The notes under the pieces were generated by a model. It did no database searches. It saw nothing but the letters and a program-made list of their open reading frames with translations, and was not told the origin of the DNA. DNA of 22,528 nucleotides from Desulfonatronaceae bacterium UBA663 (GTDB lineage: Bacteria > Desulfobacterota > Desulfovibrionia > Desulfovibrionales > Desulfonatronaceae), in assembly GCA_002299865.1 (NCBI GenBank), contig DBNV01000078.1:2458-24985 (forward strand), in the 5' to 3' direction. This document shows, one piece after another, positions 8,748 through 16,072 of the stretch; position 1 is the first letter of the stretch; every line of letters starts with the position of its first letter. A program made the position numbers and the translations under genes.

Positions 8748-9077
8748 ATGGTAGAACTCACGCAGTCCGCAAAGCAGCAGTTGGACAACCATTTTAACGG
8801 CAAGGGAGTCTCGCCCATCAGGGTGTACATGGCGCCCTCTTGCGGCGGCCCCAGACTGGCGTTGGCCCTGGATGAAAAGAGGGACAACGACAGCGTTCAC
8901 GAAGTCAGCGGGTACACCTTTCTTGTCGAAGAAGAGTTGCTCAAGAGTGCCGGTGCCATCACGGTGGACATGACTCCATACGGCTTCTTGGTCACCTCGG
9001 CGGCGAACCCGGGCGGCAACGGCGGCGGGCGCGGCTGCAGCAGCAGCAGCGGCAGCGGCGGTTGTTCCTCCTGTTGA
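8748..9077 (+). CDS. HesB/IscA-like protein with Cys-rich C-terminal tail
   Basis: A 109-residue HesB-like-domain protein. The family is related to A-type iron-sulfur carriers (IscA/ErpA), which hold or deliver Fe-S clusters or iron. APSCGGPRLALALDE (about 28-42) carries the first conserved cysteine. The domain ends near PYGFLVTSAA, and a Gly/Ser tail with cysteines (GCSSS... GGCSSC) follows. Classical IscA has a CGC pair near its C-terminus; here the analogous cysteines sit in a flexible CSSC tail. I chose the ATG at 8748 because GGAGG lies 10 nt upstream; an in-frame upstream start at 8682 falls within the likely promoter. It follows copA by 95 bp, but a functional link to copper is only suggested by position. 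Iron-sulfur delivery is inferred from the family. Confidence 0.8.
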   Translation: MVELTQSAKQQLDNHFNGKGVSPIRVYMAPSCGGPRLALALDEKRDNDSVHEVSGYTFLVEEELLKSAGAITVDMTPYGFLVTSAANPGGNGGGRGCSSSSGSGGCSSC

Positions 9078-9207
9078 TCCTTGGTTTGGAACTCTTTTAG
9101 GGAAGCATGTCCCGGGGCAGCATGCCTTTGGCGTTGGACTGACGGACTTAAATCCGCCGAGTTCGTAGGACATCTTTTAAACCGCCCGCGTTAAGGAAGT
9201 CGGACTG

Positions 9208-10671
9208 ATGCATTGCAACACCCCTGATTTTGCCTTGACCTTTGACGACATCTTGCTCGTCCCGGCTTATTCGGAAGTCTTGCCGGACCAAGCCGACGTA
9301 CGCACGCGCATCACCCCGGAGATCGAGTTGAACATTCCCCTGGTCAGCGCGGCCATGGACACGGTCACGGATGCGCGCATGGCCATTTCCATGTCCAGGG
9401 CCGGCGGCATCGGGATCATTCACAAGAACATACCCCTTGAACGTCAGAAAATCGAGGTGGAAAAGGTCAAGAAGTCCGAAAGCGGGATGATCATCGATCC
9501 CGTGACCATCCACCCCGACGACACCGTGGGCCGGGTGCACGAACTGATGAGCGCCTTTCGCATCTCCGGCCTGCCGGTGGTCAAGGACGATCATCTCGTC
9601 GGCATCGTCACCAACCGGGACGTACGGTTCGTGACGGACATGGAAACCAAGGCCGGCGAGGTGATGACCAGCGAAAACCTGGTTACCGTGCCCGTGGGCA
9701 CGACATTGGATCAGGCCAAGGACCTGTTGCACAAGAACCGCATCGAAAAACTGCTGGTGGTCGACGAAAACCAGAAACTGCGAGGCCTGATCACCATTAA
9801 GGACATTGAAAAAATCAAAAAATACCCCATGGCCTGCAAGGATCCCGTGGGGCGACTGCGGGTCGGATGCGCCATCGGCGTCGGCGCCGACCGCGAAGCT
9901 CGGGTGGAGGCCCTGCTCGCGGCCGGCGCCGATCTGTTCGTGGTGGACTCGGCCCACGGACACACCAAAAACATCATCGAAACCGTCCGGGCCATCAAGG
10001 GCAGCTTCCCGCAATGTCAATTGGCGGCCGGCAATGTGGCCACCTACGAAGGCGCACGGGATCTGATCCGGGCCGGAGCGGACTGCGTCAAGGTGGGCAT
10101 CGGTCCGGGGTCCATCTGCACCACGCGCATCGTGGCCGGCGTGGGCGTGCCCCAGATCACCGCGATCATGGAGGCGGTCAAGGCTTGTCGCGAGGCTGAC
10201 AAATGCCTGATTGCCGACGGCGGGATCAAGTTTTCCGGAGATATCGCCAAGGCTATCGCCGTGGGCGCGGATTGCGTGATGATCGGCAGCCTGTTCGCCG
10301 GCACCGCGGAAAGCCCCGGCGAGACCATCCTCTACCAAGGCCGATCCTACAAGATCTACAGGGGCATGGGCTCCATCGACGCCATGCGCGAGGGCAGTTC
10401 GGACCGCTATTTCCAGGAGAAGTCTTCCAAGCTGGTCCCAGAGGGCATTGTCGGCCGCGTGCCCTACAAGGGCCCCGTAGCCGAAAGCATCTACCAGCTC
10501 GTGGGCGGTCTGCGCTCCGGCATGGGATATCTGGGCTGCGCCACCATCAAGGACCTGCAAACCAAGGTCCGCTTTATGCGCATCTCCCCGGCCGGCCTGC
10601 GCGAAAGCCATGTGCATGACGTGATCATCACCAAGGAAGCGCCGAACTACCGGGTGGAGAATTTTTCCTAG
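9208..10671 (+). CDS. guaB: IMP dehydrogenase
   Basis: A 487-residue enzyme that oxidises IMP to XMP with NAD+, the committed step of guanine nucleotide synthesis. It is a TIM barrel interrupted by two CBS domains (about 93-205; IIDPVTIHPDDTVGRVHELM begins the first). The catalytic loop is GPGSICTTR with Cys304. GGIKFSGDIAKAIAVGA and YRGMGS are the phosphate-binding loop and the IMP-binding segment, and the flap carries EGIVGRVPYKGP. AAGGA lies 10 nt before the ATG. It is the first gene of a long same-strand run and is followed 48 nt later by guaA. No purine riboswitch was recognised in the 130-bp spacer before it. Confidence 0.97.
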   Translation: MHCNTPDFALTFDDILLVPAYSEVLPDQADVRTRITPEIELNIPLVSAAMDTVTDARMAISMSRAGGIGIIHKNIPLERQKIEVEKVKKSESGMIIDPVTIHPDDTVGRVHELMSAFRISGLPVVKDDHLVGIVTNRDVRFVTDMETKAGEVMTSENLVTVPVGTTLDQAKDLLHKNRIEKLLVVDENQKLRGLITIKDIEKIKKYPMACKDPVGRLRVGCAIGVGADREARVEALLAAGADLFVVDSAHGHTKNIIETVRAIKGSFPQCQLAAGNVATYEGARDLIRAGADCVKVGIGPGSICTTRIVAGVGVPQITAIMEAVKACREADKCLIADGGIKFSGDIAKAIAVGADCVMIGSLFAGTAESPGETILYQGRSYKIYRGMGSIDAMREGSSDRYFQEKSSKLVPEGIVGRVPYKGPVAESIYQLVGGLRSGMGYLGCATIKDLQTKVRFMRISPAGLRESHVHDVIITKEAPNYRVENFS

Positions 10672-10683
10672 CACACCCCCCAA

Positions 10684-10710
10684 CGATAACGAGGATAACG
10701 GCGATAACGG
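10684..10710 (+). repeat. Three 9-bp tandem repeats between guaB and guaA
   Basis: CGATAACGA, GGATAACGG and CGATAACGG stand head to tail and fill most of the guaB-guaA spacer, ending 9 nt before the guaA start. The guaA ribosome-binding site (GGGAAG) begins right at the last unit. This may be a replication-slippage duplication that sets the spacing or affects coupling. Confidence 0.7.
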
Positions 10711-10719
10711 GAAGAAATC

Positions 10720-12270
10720 ATGATCCACAACAACAACGTCATCATTCTGGACTTCGGCTCGCAATACACCCAGCTCATCGCCCGACGGGTGCGTGAAGCC
10801 GGAGTCTATTCGGAAATTCACCCCTGTACCATTACTACCCAGGAACTTAAGGCCCTTGCTCCGAGCGCCTTGATCCTTTCCGGCGGCCCGGCCGGCGTCA
10901 GCGCGCCGGAGGCGCCCGGTCTGGATCCCGAAGTACTGACTTGGGGTCTGCCCATCCTGGGCATCTGCTACGGCATGCAACTTTTGGCCAATCTCGGAGG
11001 AGGCCGGGTCGCTTCGGCCCAGGATCGCGAATACGGCCGGGCCGAGCTGTTCACTATCGCCGACTGTCCCCTGTGGGCAGGAATCTCCGGCCAGGAAGGA
11101 CTCAAGGTGTGGATGTCCCACGGAGACAAGGTCATGACTCCGCCCCCGGGCTTTACCGTGCTGGCCCGCACGGACCGCGTGGACGTGGCTGCCATGGCCG
11201 ACGTGCGGCGCAGGATCTACGCCCTGCAATTTCATCCGGAAGTCGGGCATACGGAGGACGGCGAGACCATCTTACGCAACTTCATTTTTCAGGTCGCGCG
11301 CCTGAAGCCCACTTGGAATATGGCCTCCTTTCTTGAGGAAAACCTGGACTCCCTGCGCAGGCAGGTCGGGGAAGCAGACCAGGTCATCTGCGCCTTAAGC
11401 GGCGGCGTGGATTCCACCGTGGTCGCAGCGATGTTGCACAAGGCCATTGGCCGACGCCTGCACTGCGTACTTGTGGACACCGGGCTGCTACGTTTCAATG
11501 AAGGCGAGGAAATCGTGGCCTATCTGCGCCGGCACTTCGATCTGAACCTGAACCACGTTCAGGCCCAGGATCTTTTCCTTTCCCGGCTCAAGGACGTCGA
11601 GGATCCCGAAGAGAAACGCAAAATCATTGGCCATGCCTTTATTGAAGTGTTTGAGCGCGAAGCCAAGAAAATCCCCGGCATCAAATATTTGGCCCAGGGA
11701 ACGCTGTATCCGGACGTGATCGAAAGCGTGTCCTTCAAGGGGCCTTCGGCCGTGATCAAAAGCCACCATAACGTCGGCGGCCTGCCGGAACAGATGAACC
11801 TCCAGTTGATTGAGCCGTTGCGCGAACTGTTCAAGGACGAGGTGCGCAAGGTCGCCCTGGAACTGGGCCTGCCGGACTTCATCGTCCGGCGCCACCCCTT
11901 CCCAGGCCCTGGTCTGGCCATCCGCATCCTTGGCGAGGTCACGCCGGAGCGTCTGGACATTCTCCGCCAGGCTGATAAAGTCGTGCATAACGAACTCATG
12001 GCCTCGGGCTGGTATGCCAAGGTGTGGCAAGGGTTCGCCGTACTCCTGCCCCTCAAGACCGTGGGTGTGATGGGCGACGAGCGGACGTACGAGCACGTTA
12101 TCGCCCTGCGCATCGTGGACAGCGTCGACGCCATGACTGCGGACTGGTCCAGGGTCCCTTCGGAAATCCTGGCCCGGATGTCCAACCGGATCATCAATGA
12201 AGTCAAGGGCGTGAACCGGGTGGTCTTGGACATTTCCTCCAAGCCGCCCAGCACCATTGAGTGGGAATAA
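10720..12270 (+). CDS. guaA: GMP synthase (glutamine-hydrolysing)
   Basis: A 516-residue enzyme that converts XMP to GMP using ATP and ammonia from glutamine. The N-terminal class I glutamine amidotransferase has nucleophile Cys83 (GICYGMQLL) and FHPEVGHTEDG with the catalytic His and Glu. The ATP pyrophosphatase half has the PP-loop SGGVDS (227-232). HPFPGPGLAIRILGEV and the C-terminal dimerisation domain ending KPPSTIEWE are diagnostic for GuaA. It follows guaB and completes IMP to GMP in two consecutive genes. Its Shine-Dalgarno is modest (GGGAAG, 10 nt before ATG). The tatB-like gene starts 10 nt after its stop, so the genes are probably co-transcribed. Confidence 0.97.
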   Translation: MIHNNNVIILDFGSQYTQLIARRVREAGVYSEIHPCTITTQELKALAPSALILSGGPAGVSAPEAPGLDPEVLTWGLPILGICYGMQLLANLGGGRVASAQDREYGRAELFTIADCPLWAGISGQEGLKVWMSHGDKVMTPPPGFTVLARTDRVDVAAMADVRRRIYALQFHPEVGHTEDGETILRNFIFQVARLKPTWNMASFLEENLDSLRRQVGEADQVICALSGGVDSTVVAAMLHKAIGRRLHCVLVDTGLLRFNEGEEIVAYLRRHFDLNLNHVQAQDLFLSRLKDVEDPEEKRKIIGHAFIEVFEREAKKIPGIKYLAQGTLYPDVIESVSFKGPSAVIKSHHNVGGLPEQMNLQLIEPLRELFKDEVRKVALELGLPDFIVRRHPFPGPGLAIRILGEVTPERLDILRQADKVVHNELMASGWYAKVWQGFAVLLPLKTVGVMGDERTYEHVIALRIVDSVDAMTADWSRVPSEILARMSNRIINEVKGVNRVVLDISSKPPSTIEWE

Positions 12271-12280
12271 CGACTAGATC

Positions 12281-12739
12281 ATGTTCGGCATCAGCACCAC
12301 GGAACTGCTCATCATCATGCTGGTGGCCTTAATTGTGCTCGGCCCCACGAAACTGCCCGGCATCGCCCGCTCCCTGGGCAAGGCCCTGGGCGAATTCCGC
12401 CGCATGACCACGGACGTGCAGCGCACCCTCAACCTGGAAGCGGCCCGGATTGAGGAAGATGAAAAGCAAAAGGCCAAGGCCACGCAAAAATCAGGATCCC
12501 CAGACACTTCTCCAGATAAACCCGCCGCTAAACCGACGGAGAAGCCACCAGAGAAGCCCACAGAAAAGCCCACAGAAAAGCCCGCGGATATGCCCACAGA
12601 AAAGCCCACAGAGAAGCCCGCGGATATGCCGCTGCCTGATGTCGAGCCTCAGGCCCCATACACCACGCAGCGGACCGCCGAATCAACTCCCGCCGCTGCT
12701 GTGCTGCAGATCACCCCCACGACCAAGGAAAAGGCATGA
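12281..12739 (+). CDS. tatB: Twin-arginine translocase TatA/TatB-family subunit (TatB-like)
   Basis: A 152-residue membrane protein of the Tat system, which exports folded, cofactor-bearing proteins. It starts MFGISTTELLIIMLVALIVL, one membrane helix (about 8-20), followed by the hallmark GPTKLPGIARSLGKALGEFRR and then an amphipathic helix. The length and the MFGIS...LGP start are more TatB-like than TatA-like, but the split is not sharp in this lineage. The tail is unusual: residues 84-117 repeat KPTEKP/KPADMP units encoded by near-identical 12-bp repeats. The stop overlaps the tatC start (ATGA), indicating translational coupling. Its own ribosome-binding site is weak, so coupling with guaA is possible. 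Confidence 0.88.
   Translation: MFGISTTELLIIMLVALIVLGPTKLPGIARSLGKALGEFRRMTTDVQRTLNLEAARIEEDEKQKAKATQKSGSPDTSPDKPAAKPTEKPPEKPTEKPTEKPADMPTEKPTEKPADMPLPDVEPQAPYTTQRTAESTPAAAVLQITPTTKEKA
12530..12631 (+). repeat. 12-bp tandem repeats in the tatB-like gene tail
   Basis: Repeated units of the type CCCACAGAAAAG and CCCGCGGATATG encode Pro-Thr-Glu-Lys and Pro-Ala-Asp-Met. About eight units run in frame. The unit length is a multiple of three, so copy-number change would alter only tail length. Confidence 0.75.
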
Positions 12740-13527
12740 GCGACGGGACCATGCAACAGGAACAGAAGCAGCCAGGGGAATTGAAGGAAATGGCGCTCAT
12801 GGACCACCTGAGCGAGTTGCGTGGTCGCCTGATCAGGTCGGTTGTGGCGGTAGGGGTGGGTTTTCTGGTCTGCTACGCTTTTCGCAAAGACCTTTTCAAC
12901 ATCCTGATGAAACCGCTCCTGGATGTCCTTCCTCCTGAAAGCCATCTGATCTATACTTCCCTGCCGGAAGCTTTTTTCATATACGCCAAGGTCGCCTTTG
13001 TGGCCGGATTCTTCCTGGTCAGTCCCTACATCTTTTATCAGATCTGGCAGTTCATCGCCCCCGGCTTGCACAAAGAGGAACGCAAGCACATCATTCCCAT
13101 TTCCTTCCTCTCGGCGCTGTTTTTCGTATCCGGGGCCCTGTTCGGCTATTACGTCGTCTTTCCTTTCAGCTTCGACTTTTTCATGGGCTATGCCGACGAG
13201 ATGATCAAGCCCATGCCCAGTCTGCGCGAGTATTTTAACTTTTCCCTGAAACTGCTTTTCGCCTTCGGCATAATTTTCGAACTACCCCTGTTTATCTTTT
13301 TCCTGGCCAGGCTGGGACTCGTCACCGCCGCCACCCTGCGCAAGGTACGCAAACACGCCATTCTCATGATCTTTGTCGTGGCCGCCATCCTGACACCCCC
13401 GGACGGCATCACCCAGATCCTGATGGCCGTCCCGCTGATCATCCTCTATGAAATCAGCATCTACGTGGCCCAGATCTTCGGCAAGAAAAAGCCGTCCCCG
13501 GAGCTGGAGGCCCAGGAGACAGCGTGA
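12736..13527 (+). CDS. tatC: Sec-independent protein translocase TatC
   Basis: A 263-residue, six-helix inner-membrane protein that recognises the twin-arginine signal peptide with TatB. The cytoplasmic N-terminus has the conserved HLSELRGRL (24-32). FIAPGLHKEERK (106-117) is the first-loop signature, and the conserved membrane Glu is in FELPLF (about 181-186). The gene starts inside the last codons of the tatB-like gene (4-nt overlap), and its stop overlaps the likely start of yicC. No separate tatA is in the window. In anaerobic sulfate reducers, likely clients are periplasmic hydrogenases and formate dehydrogenases; this is inference. Confidence 0.96.
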   Translation: MSDGTMQQEQKQPGELKEMALMDHLSELRGRLIRSVVAVGVGFLVCYAFRKDLFNILMKPLLDVLPPESHLIYTSLPEAFFIYAKVAFVAGFFLVSPYIFYQIWQFIAPGLHKEERKHIIPISFLSALFFVSGALFGYYVVFPFSFDFFMGYADEMIKPMPSLREYFNFSLKLLFAFGIIFELPLFIFFLARLGLVTAATLRKVRKHAILMIFVVAAILTPPDGITQILMAVPLIILYEISIYVAQIFGKKKPSPELEAQETA

Positions 13528-14420
13528 TGGTTAAGTCCGTGCAAAGCATGACCGGGTTCGGACGCCTGCATCGCCAAGACGACGACTGGGAACAGACCTG
13601 GGAAGTGCGCACGGTGAACAGCCGATATCTGGAAATCAAATGGCGCATCCCCCACTCCTGCCGGAGACTGGAAAGCGAATGGGAAAAGCTGGCCCGGATC
13701 TATCTGGCCCGTGGACGGATGGACGTCAGCCTAGATCTGCGCCTGCTTACTCCTGAAACGGCTAGTCCGAGCCTGGACAGGGCCCAGGCCCTGGGCATGC
13801 TTGACCAGTTGCGGCTTTTGGCCGAATCCCAAGATCGACGCTATCATCCTGATTTCAACTACTTGCTGTTAATTCCCTCCTTGTGGCGGGACCCCGCCAA
13901 AGACCTGCCCCCGCGTCTTGTCCAGGATTTGACCGCAGGACTGCGTTTGGTCCTGGAGGATCTCCGTCAGGCCAGGATCAGAGAAGGCGAGGCCCTGGCC
14001 GCGGACATCTCGGTGCGATTGGATCAACTGACGGAAATCATGGAGCGGATTGGCTCCATGACGCACGATCTCGCGCCCAGACGCATGGAAAGCCTGCGCA
14101 CGAAGGTAGGCGCCTTGCTACTCAAAATCCAGGGGAAAAACGTGGATGAACTGCGTCTGCTCCAAGAGCTGGCGCTTCTTTCCGACCGCTTGGACGTCAG
14201 CGAGGAACTGACCAGGCTGGCCGAGCATCTGCGGGAGGCCCGACGCATCCTGAACAGTACGCCGGATCCCGGTCGGCGGCTGGACTTCCTCTTTCAAGAA
14301 TGCTTGAGAGAGATTACTACCTGCGGAAACAAGACGCAGGATGCCGGAGTCAGCCGCCTTGTGGTTGAATTCAAGACGGAACTGGAAAAGTGCCGCGAAC
14401 AGGCCCAGAACCTGGAATAG
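13527..14420 (+). CDS. YicC-family protein (endoribonuclease / RNase adaptor)
   Basis: About 297 residues. The N-terminal YicC domain begins VKSVQSMTGFGR, the family hallmark. The C-terminal DUF1732 domain ends FLFQECLREITTCGNK...VVEFKTELEKCREQAQNLE, matching the usual end of the family. YicC homologues have endoribonuclease activity in vitro and affect small-RNA stability in E. coli. I chose the ATG at 13527 (GGAG 8 nt upstream); a GTG one codon earlier is also in frame. The start overlaps the tatC stop. yicC-remA-gmk is a gene order also seen in Firmicutes, where yloC-remA-gmk occurs. Confidence 0.92.
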   Translation: MVKSVQSMTGFGRLHRQDDDWEQTWEVRTVNSRYLEIKWRIPHSCRRLESEWEKLARIYLARGRMDVSLDLRLLTPETASPSLDRAQALGMLDQLRLLAESQDRRYHPDFNYLLLIPSLWRDPAKDLPPRLVQDLTAGLRLVLEDLRQARIREGEALAADISVRLDQLTEIMERIGSMTHDLAPRRMESLRTKVGALLLKIQGKNVDELRLLQELALLSDRLDVSEELTRLAEHLREARRILNSTPDPGRRLDFLFQECLREITTCGNKTQDAGVSRLVVEFKTELEKCREQAQNLE

Positions 14421-14456
14421 CAATCTTCCTTAAACCATCCGCACAGGAATGAGTTC

Positions 14457-14726
14457 ATGTCCAAGACAAGCCTTCTAAACATCGGCTATGGCAATTTTGT
14501 CGTCAGTTCGCGAATCATATCCATCACCAACCCCACCTCCTCGCCCATGCGCCGCCTGCGGGAGGAAGCCAAGGCGGACAAACGTCTCATTGACGCGACC
14601 CAGGGCCGCAAGACCCGCTCCATCGTAGTCACCGACTCCAACCACGTCATCCTTTCCGCCATCCAGGCCGAAACCATCGGGCAGCGCTTCGTCGTCAAGG
14701 AGGACGAACCGGAGGAAGAAAAATAA
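14457..14726 (+). CDS. remA: RemA-family (DUF370) DNA-binding regulator
   Basis: An 89-residue protein of the RemA/YlzA family: LNIGYGNFVVSSRIISI at the start, SSPMRRLREEAK in the middle and TRSIVVTDSNHVILSAIQAETI at the end. In Bacillus, RemA oligomerises into rings that wrap DNA and activates biofilm-matrix and osmoprotection genes. Its role in Desulfobacterota is not known to me. AGGA lies about 10 nt before the ATG. The ribosome-binding site of gmk (GGAGGAAG) lies within its last codons, and gmk starts one base after its stop. Position between yicC and gmk is the family's usual neighbourhood. Confidence 0.93.
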   Translation: MSKTSLLNIGYGNFVVSSRIISITNPTSSPMRRLREEAKADKRLIDATQGRKTRSIVVTDSNHVILSAIQAETIGQRFVVKEDEPEEEK

Positions 14727-14727
14727 C

Positions 14728-15357
14728 GTGGCGAGAAAGCGTTCGGGCCTGCTCCTGGTCATCAGCGCGCCCTCGGGCACGGGCAAAAGCACGCTCATCC
14801 GCAGACTGTGCGCCGAATTCCCGCGTCCGGCCTTTTCCGTCTCCTACACCACCCGCGCGCCAAGGACCGGCGAAGTCAACGGCCGTGAATACCATTTCAT
14901 CTCCCAAAAGAACTTCGCCTCGCTTCGCGAACAGGGCGTCCTGGCCGAATGGGCCGAAGTGCACGGCCAACACTACGGCACTCCCCGGCCCGCAGTGCTG
15001 GACATGCTCGCCCAGGGGCGCGACGTGTTCTTCGACATCGACGTCCAAGGCGCGAGACAGTTGCGCGAGGCTTTTCCGCAAGGGGCGTTCGTGTTCCTCC
15101 TGCCGCCCTCAAGACCGGCTTTGGAAGCCCGGCTGCGGGGACGGGGCACGGAAGACCCCGGAACCCTGGCCCGAAGGCTGGGCAATGCCCGCATGGAAAT
15201 CGAGCAGGCCGACTTTTTCGATTTCCTGATCGTCAACGACGACTTGGAACAAGCCTACCAAGAACTGCGCACTGTTTATCTGGCCGAGGGACTGCGCTCA
15301 CGCTGCAATCCCCACCTGAACAAAACCATTCTGGCGACCTGGGACGAAAATGGCTGA
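14728..15357 (+). CDS. gmk: Guanylate kinase
   Basis: A 209-residue enzyme that phosphorylates GMP to GDP with ATP. P-loop APSGTGKST is at about 14-22. VSYTTRAPRTGEVNGREYHF is the GMP-binding segment, and FFDIDVQGARQLR and the R-rich lid (RLRGRGTEDPGTLARRL) follow. The start is GTG, 9 nt after GGAGGAAG; no better ATG exists, and the protein begins at the normal point before LLLVISAPSG. It completes the GuaB-GuaA-Gmk path to GDP within the same gene run. Its stop overlaps the start of pyrF by 8 nt. Confidence 0.96.
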   Translation: MARKRSGLLLVISAPSGTGKSTLIRRLCAEFPRPAFSVSYTTRAPRTGEVNGREYHFISQKNFASLREQGVLAEWAEVHGQHYGTPRPAVLDMLAQGRDVFFDIDVQGARQLREAFPQGAFVFLLPPSRPALEARLRGRGTEDPGTLARRLGNARMEIEQADFFDFLIVNDDLEQAYQELRTVYLAEGLRSRCNPHLNKTILATWDENG

Positions 15358-16072
15358 ACTTGTCGTGGCCCTGGACTTTCCGGAACTGGCTTCGGCCTTG
15401 AGTCTCGTTAAACGTCTCCAGGACCGGGTGACGTGGTTCAAGATCGGTCTAGAATTGTTTTCGGCCTGCGGCCCCGAAGCCGTGCGGCAGGTGCATTCCC
15501 TCGGAGGCAAAGTCTTTTTGGACCTGAAACTGATGGATATCCCCCGTACGGTCCAGGCCGCGGCCACGGTCGCCACGCAAATGGGCGTGGGCATGTTCAC
15601 CATTCATCTTTCCGGCGGCAGGCGCATGGTCCAGGCCGCGCTGCAGGGTCGAGATCAGGGGATCCTGCCGGGCAATCCACCGCCGCTGGTGTTGGGCGTG
15701 ACCCTGCTCACCAGCCTGGACCGAGCGGAGATCAGTTGGATGGGCGATCACGAGCCGGACAAACTGGTCCTCCAACTGACCGATTCGGGACGACAATGGG
15801 GAGTGGACGGCGTGGTCTGCTCGGCCCGGGAAGTTGGTCGAATCAAGGCGCTCGGGGGGGGGGCCTGCGTCTGCGTCACGCCGGGCATCCGCATGAGCGC
15901 CGCGGATGACGACCAAAGCCGAACCGCCACCCCAAGTTCAGCGGTCGCTGCGGGATCGGACTATCTTGTGGTGGGCAGACCCATCACGGGCGTACAAGAC
16001 CCTTTGCGGGCGGCGATGACTTTTCTTGCCGCCATGGATTCGGCGGCTCCAGGAGACTCGCACCATGACTAA
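15350..16072 (+). CDS. pyrF: Orotidine-5'-phosphate decarboxylase
   Basis: A 240-residue enzyme that decarboxylates OMP to UMP, the last step of de novo pyrimidine synthesis. VALDF (6-10), FKIGLEL with the conserved Lys (30-36), and DLKLMDIPRT (58-67) with the catalytic Lys-Asp pair are clear. VTPGIR and DYLVVGRPIT near the end form the phosphate-binding loops. The gene starts inside gmk (8-nt overlap). Ten consecutive G's (15854-15863) encode part of ALGGGAC in frame; insertion or loss of one G would break the gene. Its product is the ligand sensed by PyrR, whose gene lies about 9.5 kb away on the other strand. No attenuator specific to it was seen. Confidence 0.96.
   Translation: MAELVVALDFPELASALSLVKRLQDRVTWFKIGLELFSACGPEAVRQVHSLGGKVFLDLKLMDIPRTVQAAATVATQMGVGMFTIHLSGGRRMVQAALQGRDQGILPGNPPPLVLGVTLLTSLDRAEISWMGDHEPDKLVLQLTDSGRQWGVDGVVCSAREVGRIKALGGGACVCVTPGIRMSAADDDQSRTATPSSAVAAGSDYLVVGRPITGVQDPLRAAMTFLAAMDSAAPGDSHHD

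Noticed and set aside
9001..9077. Selenocysteine in the HesB-like protein
   Set aside because: The tail cysteines are TGC/TGT codons, and the only TGA is the terminal stop with no obvious SECIS hairpin after it.
9078..9207. Purine-type riboswitch or attenuator before guaB
   Set aside because: Only short hairpins (GCATG/CATGC, CGGA/TCCG) are present, without the three-way junction of a purine riboswitch or a T-run terminator.
9148..11250. 700-codon open frame on the minus strand across guaB and guaA
   Set aside because: It is antisense to two unmistakable enzymes, is rich in His/Gly/Asp typical of the mirror of GC-rich genes, and matches no family that I know.
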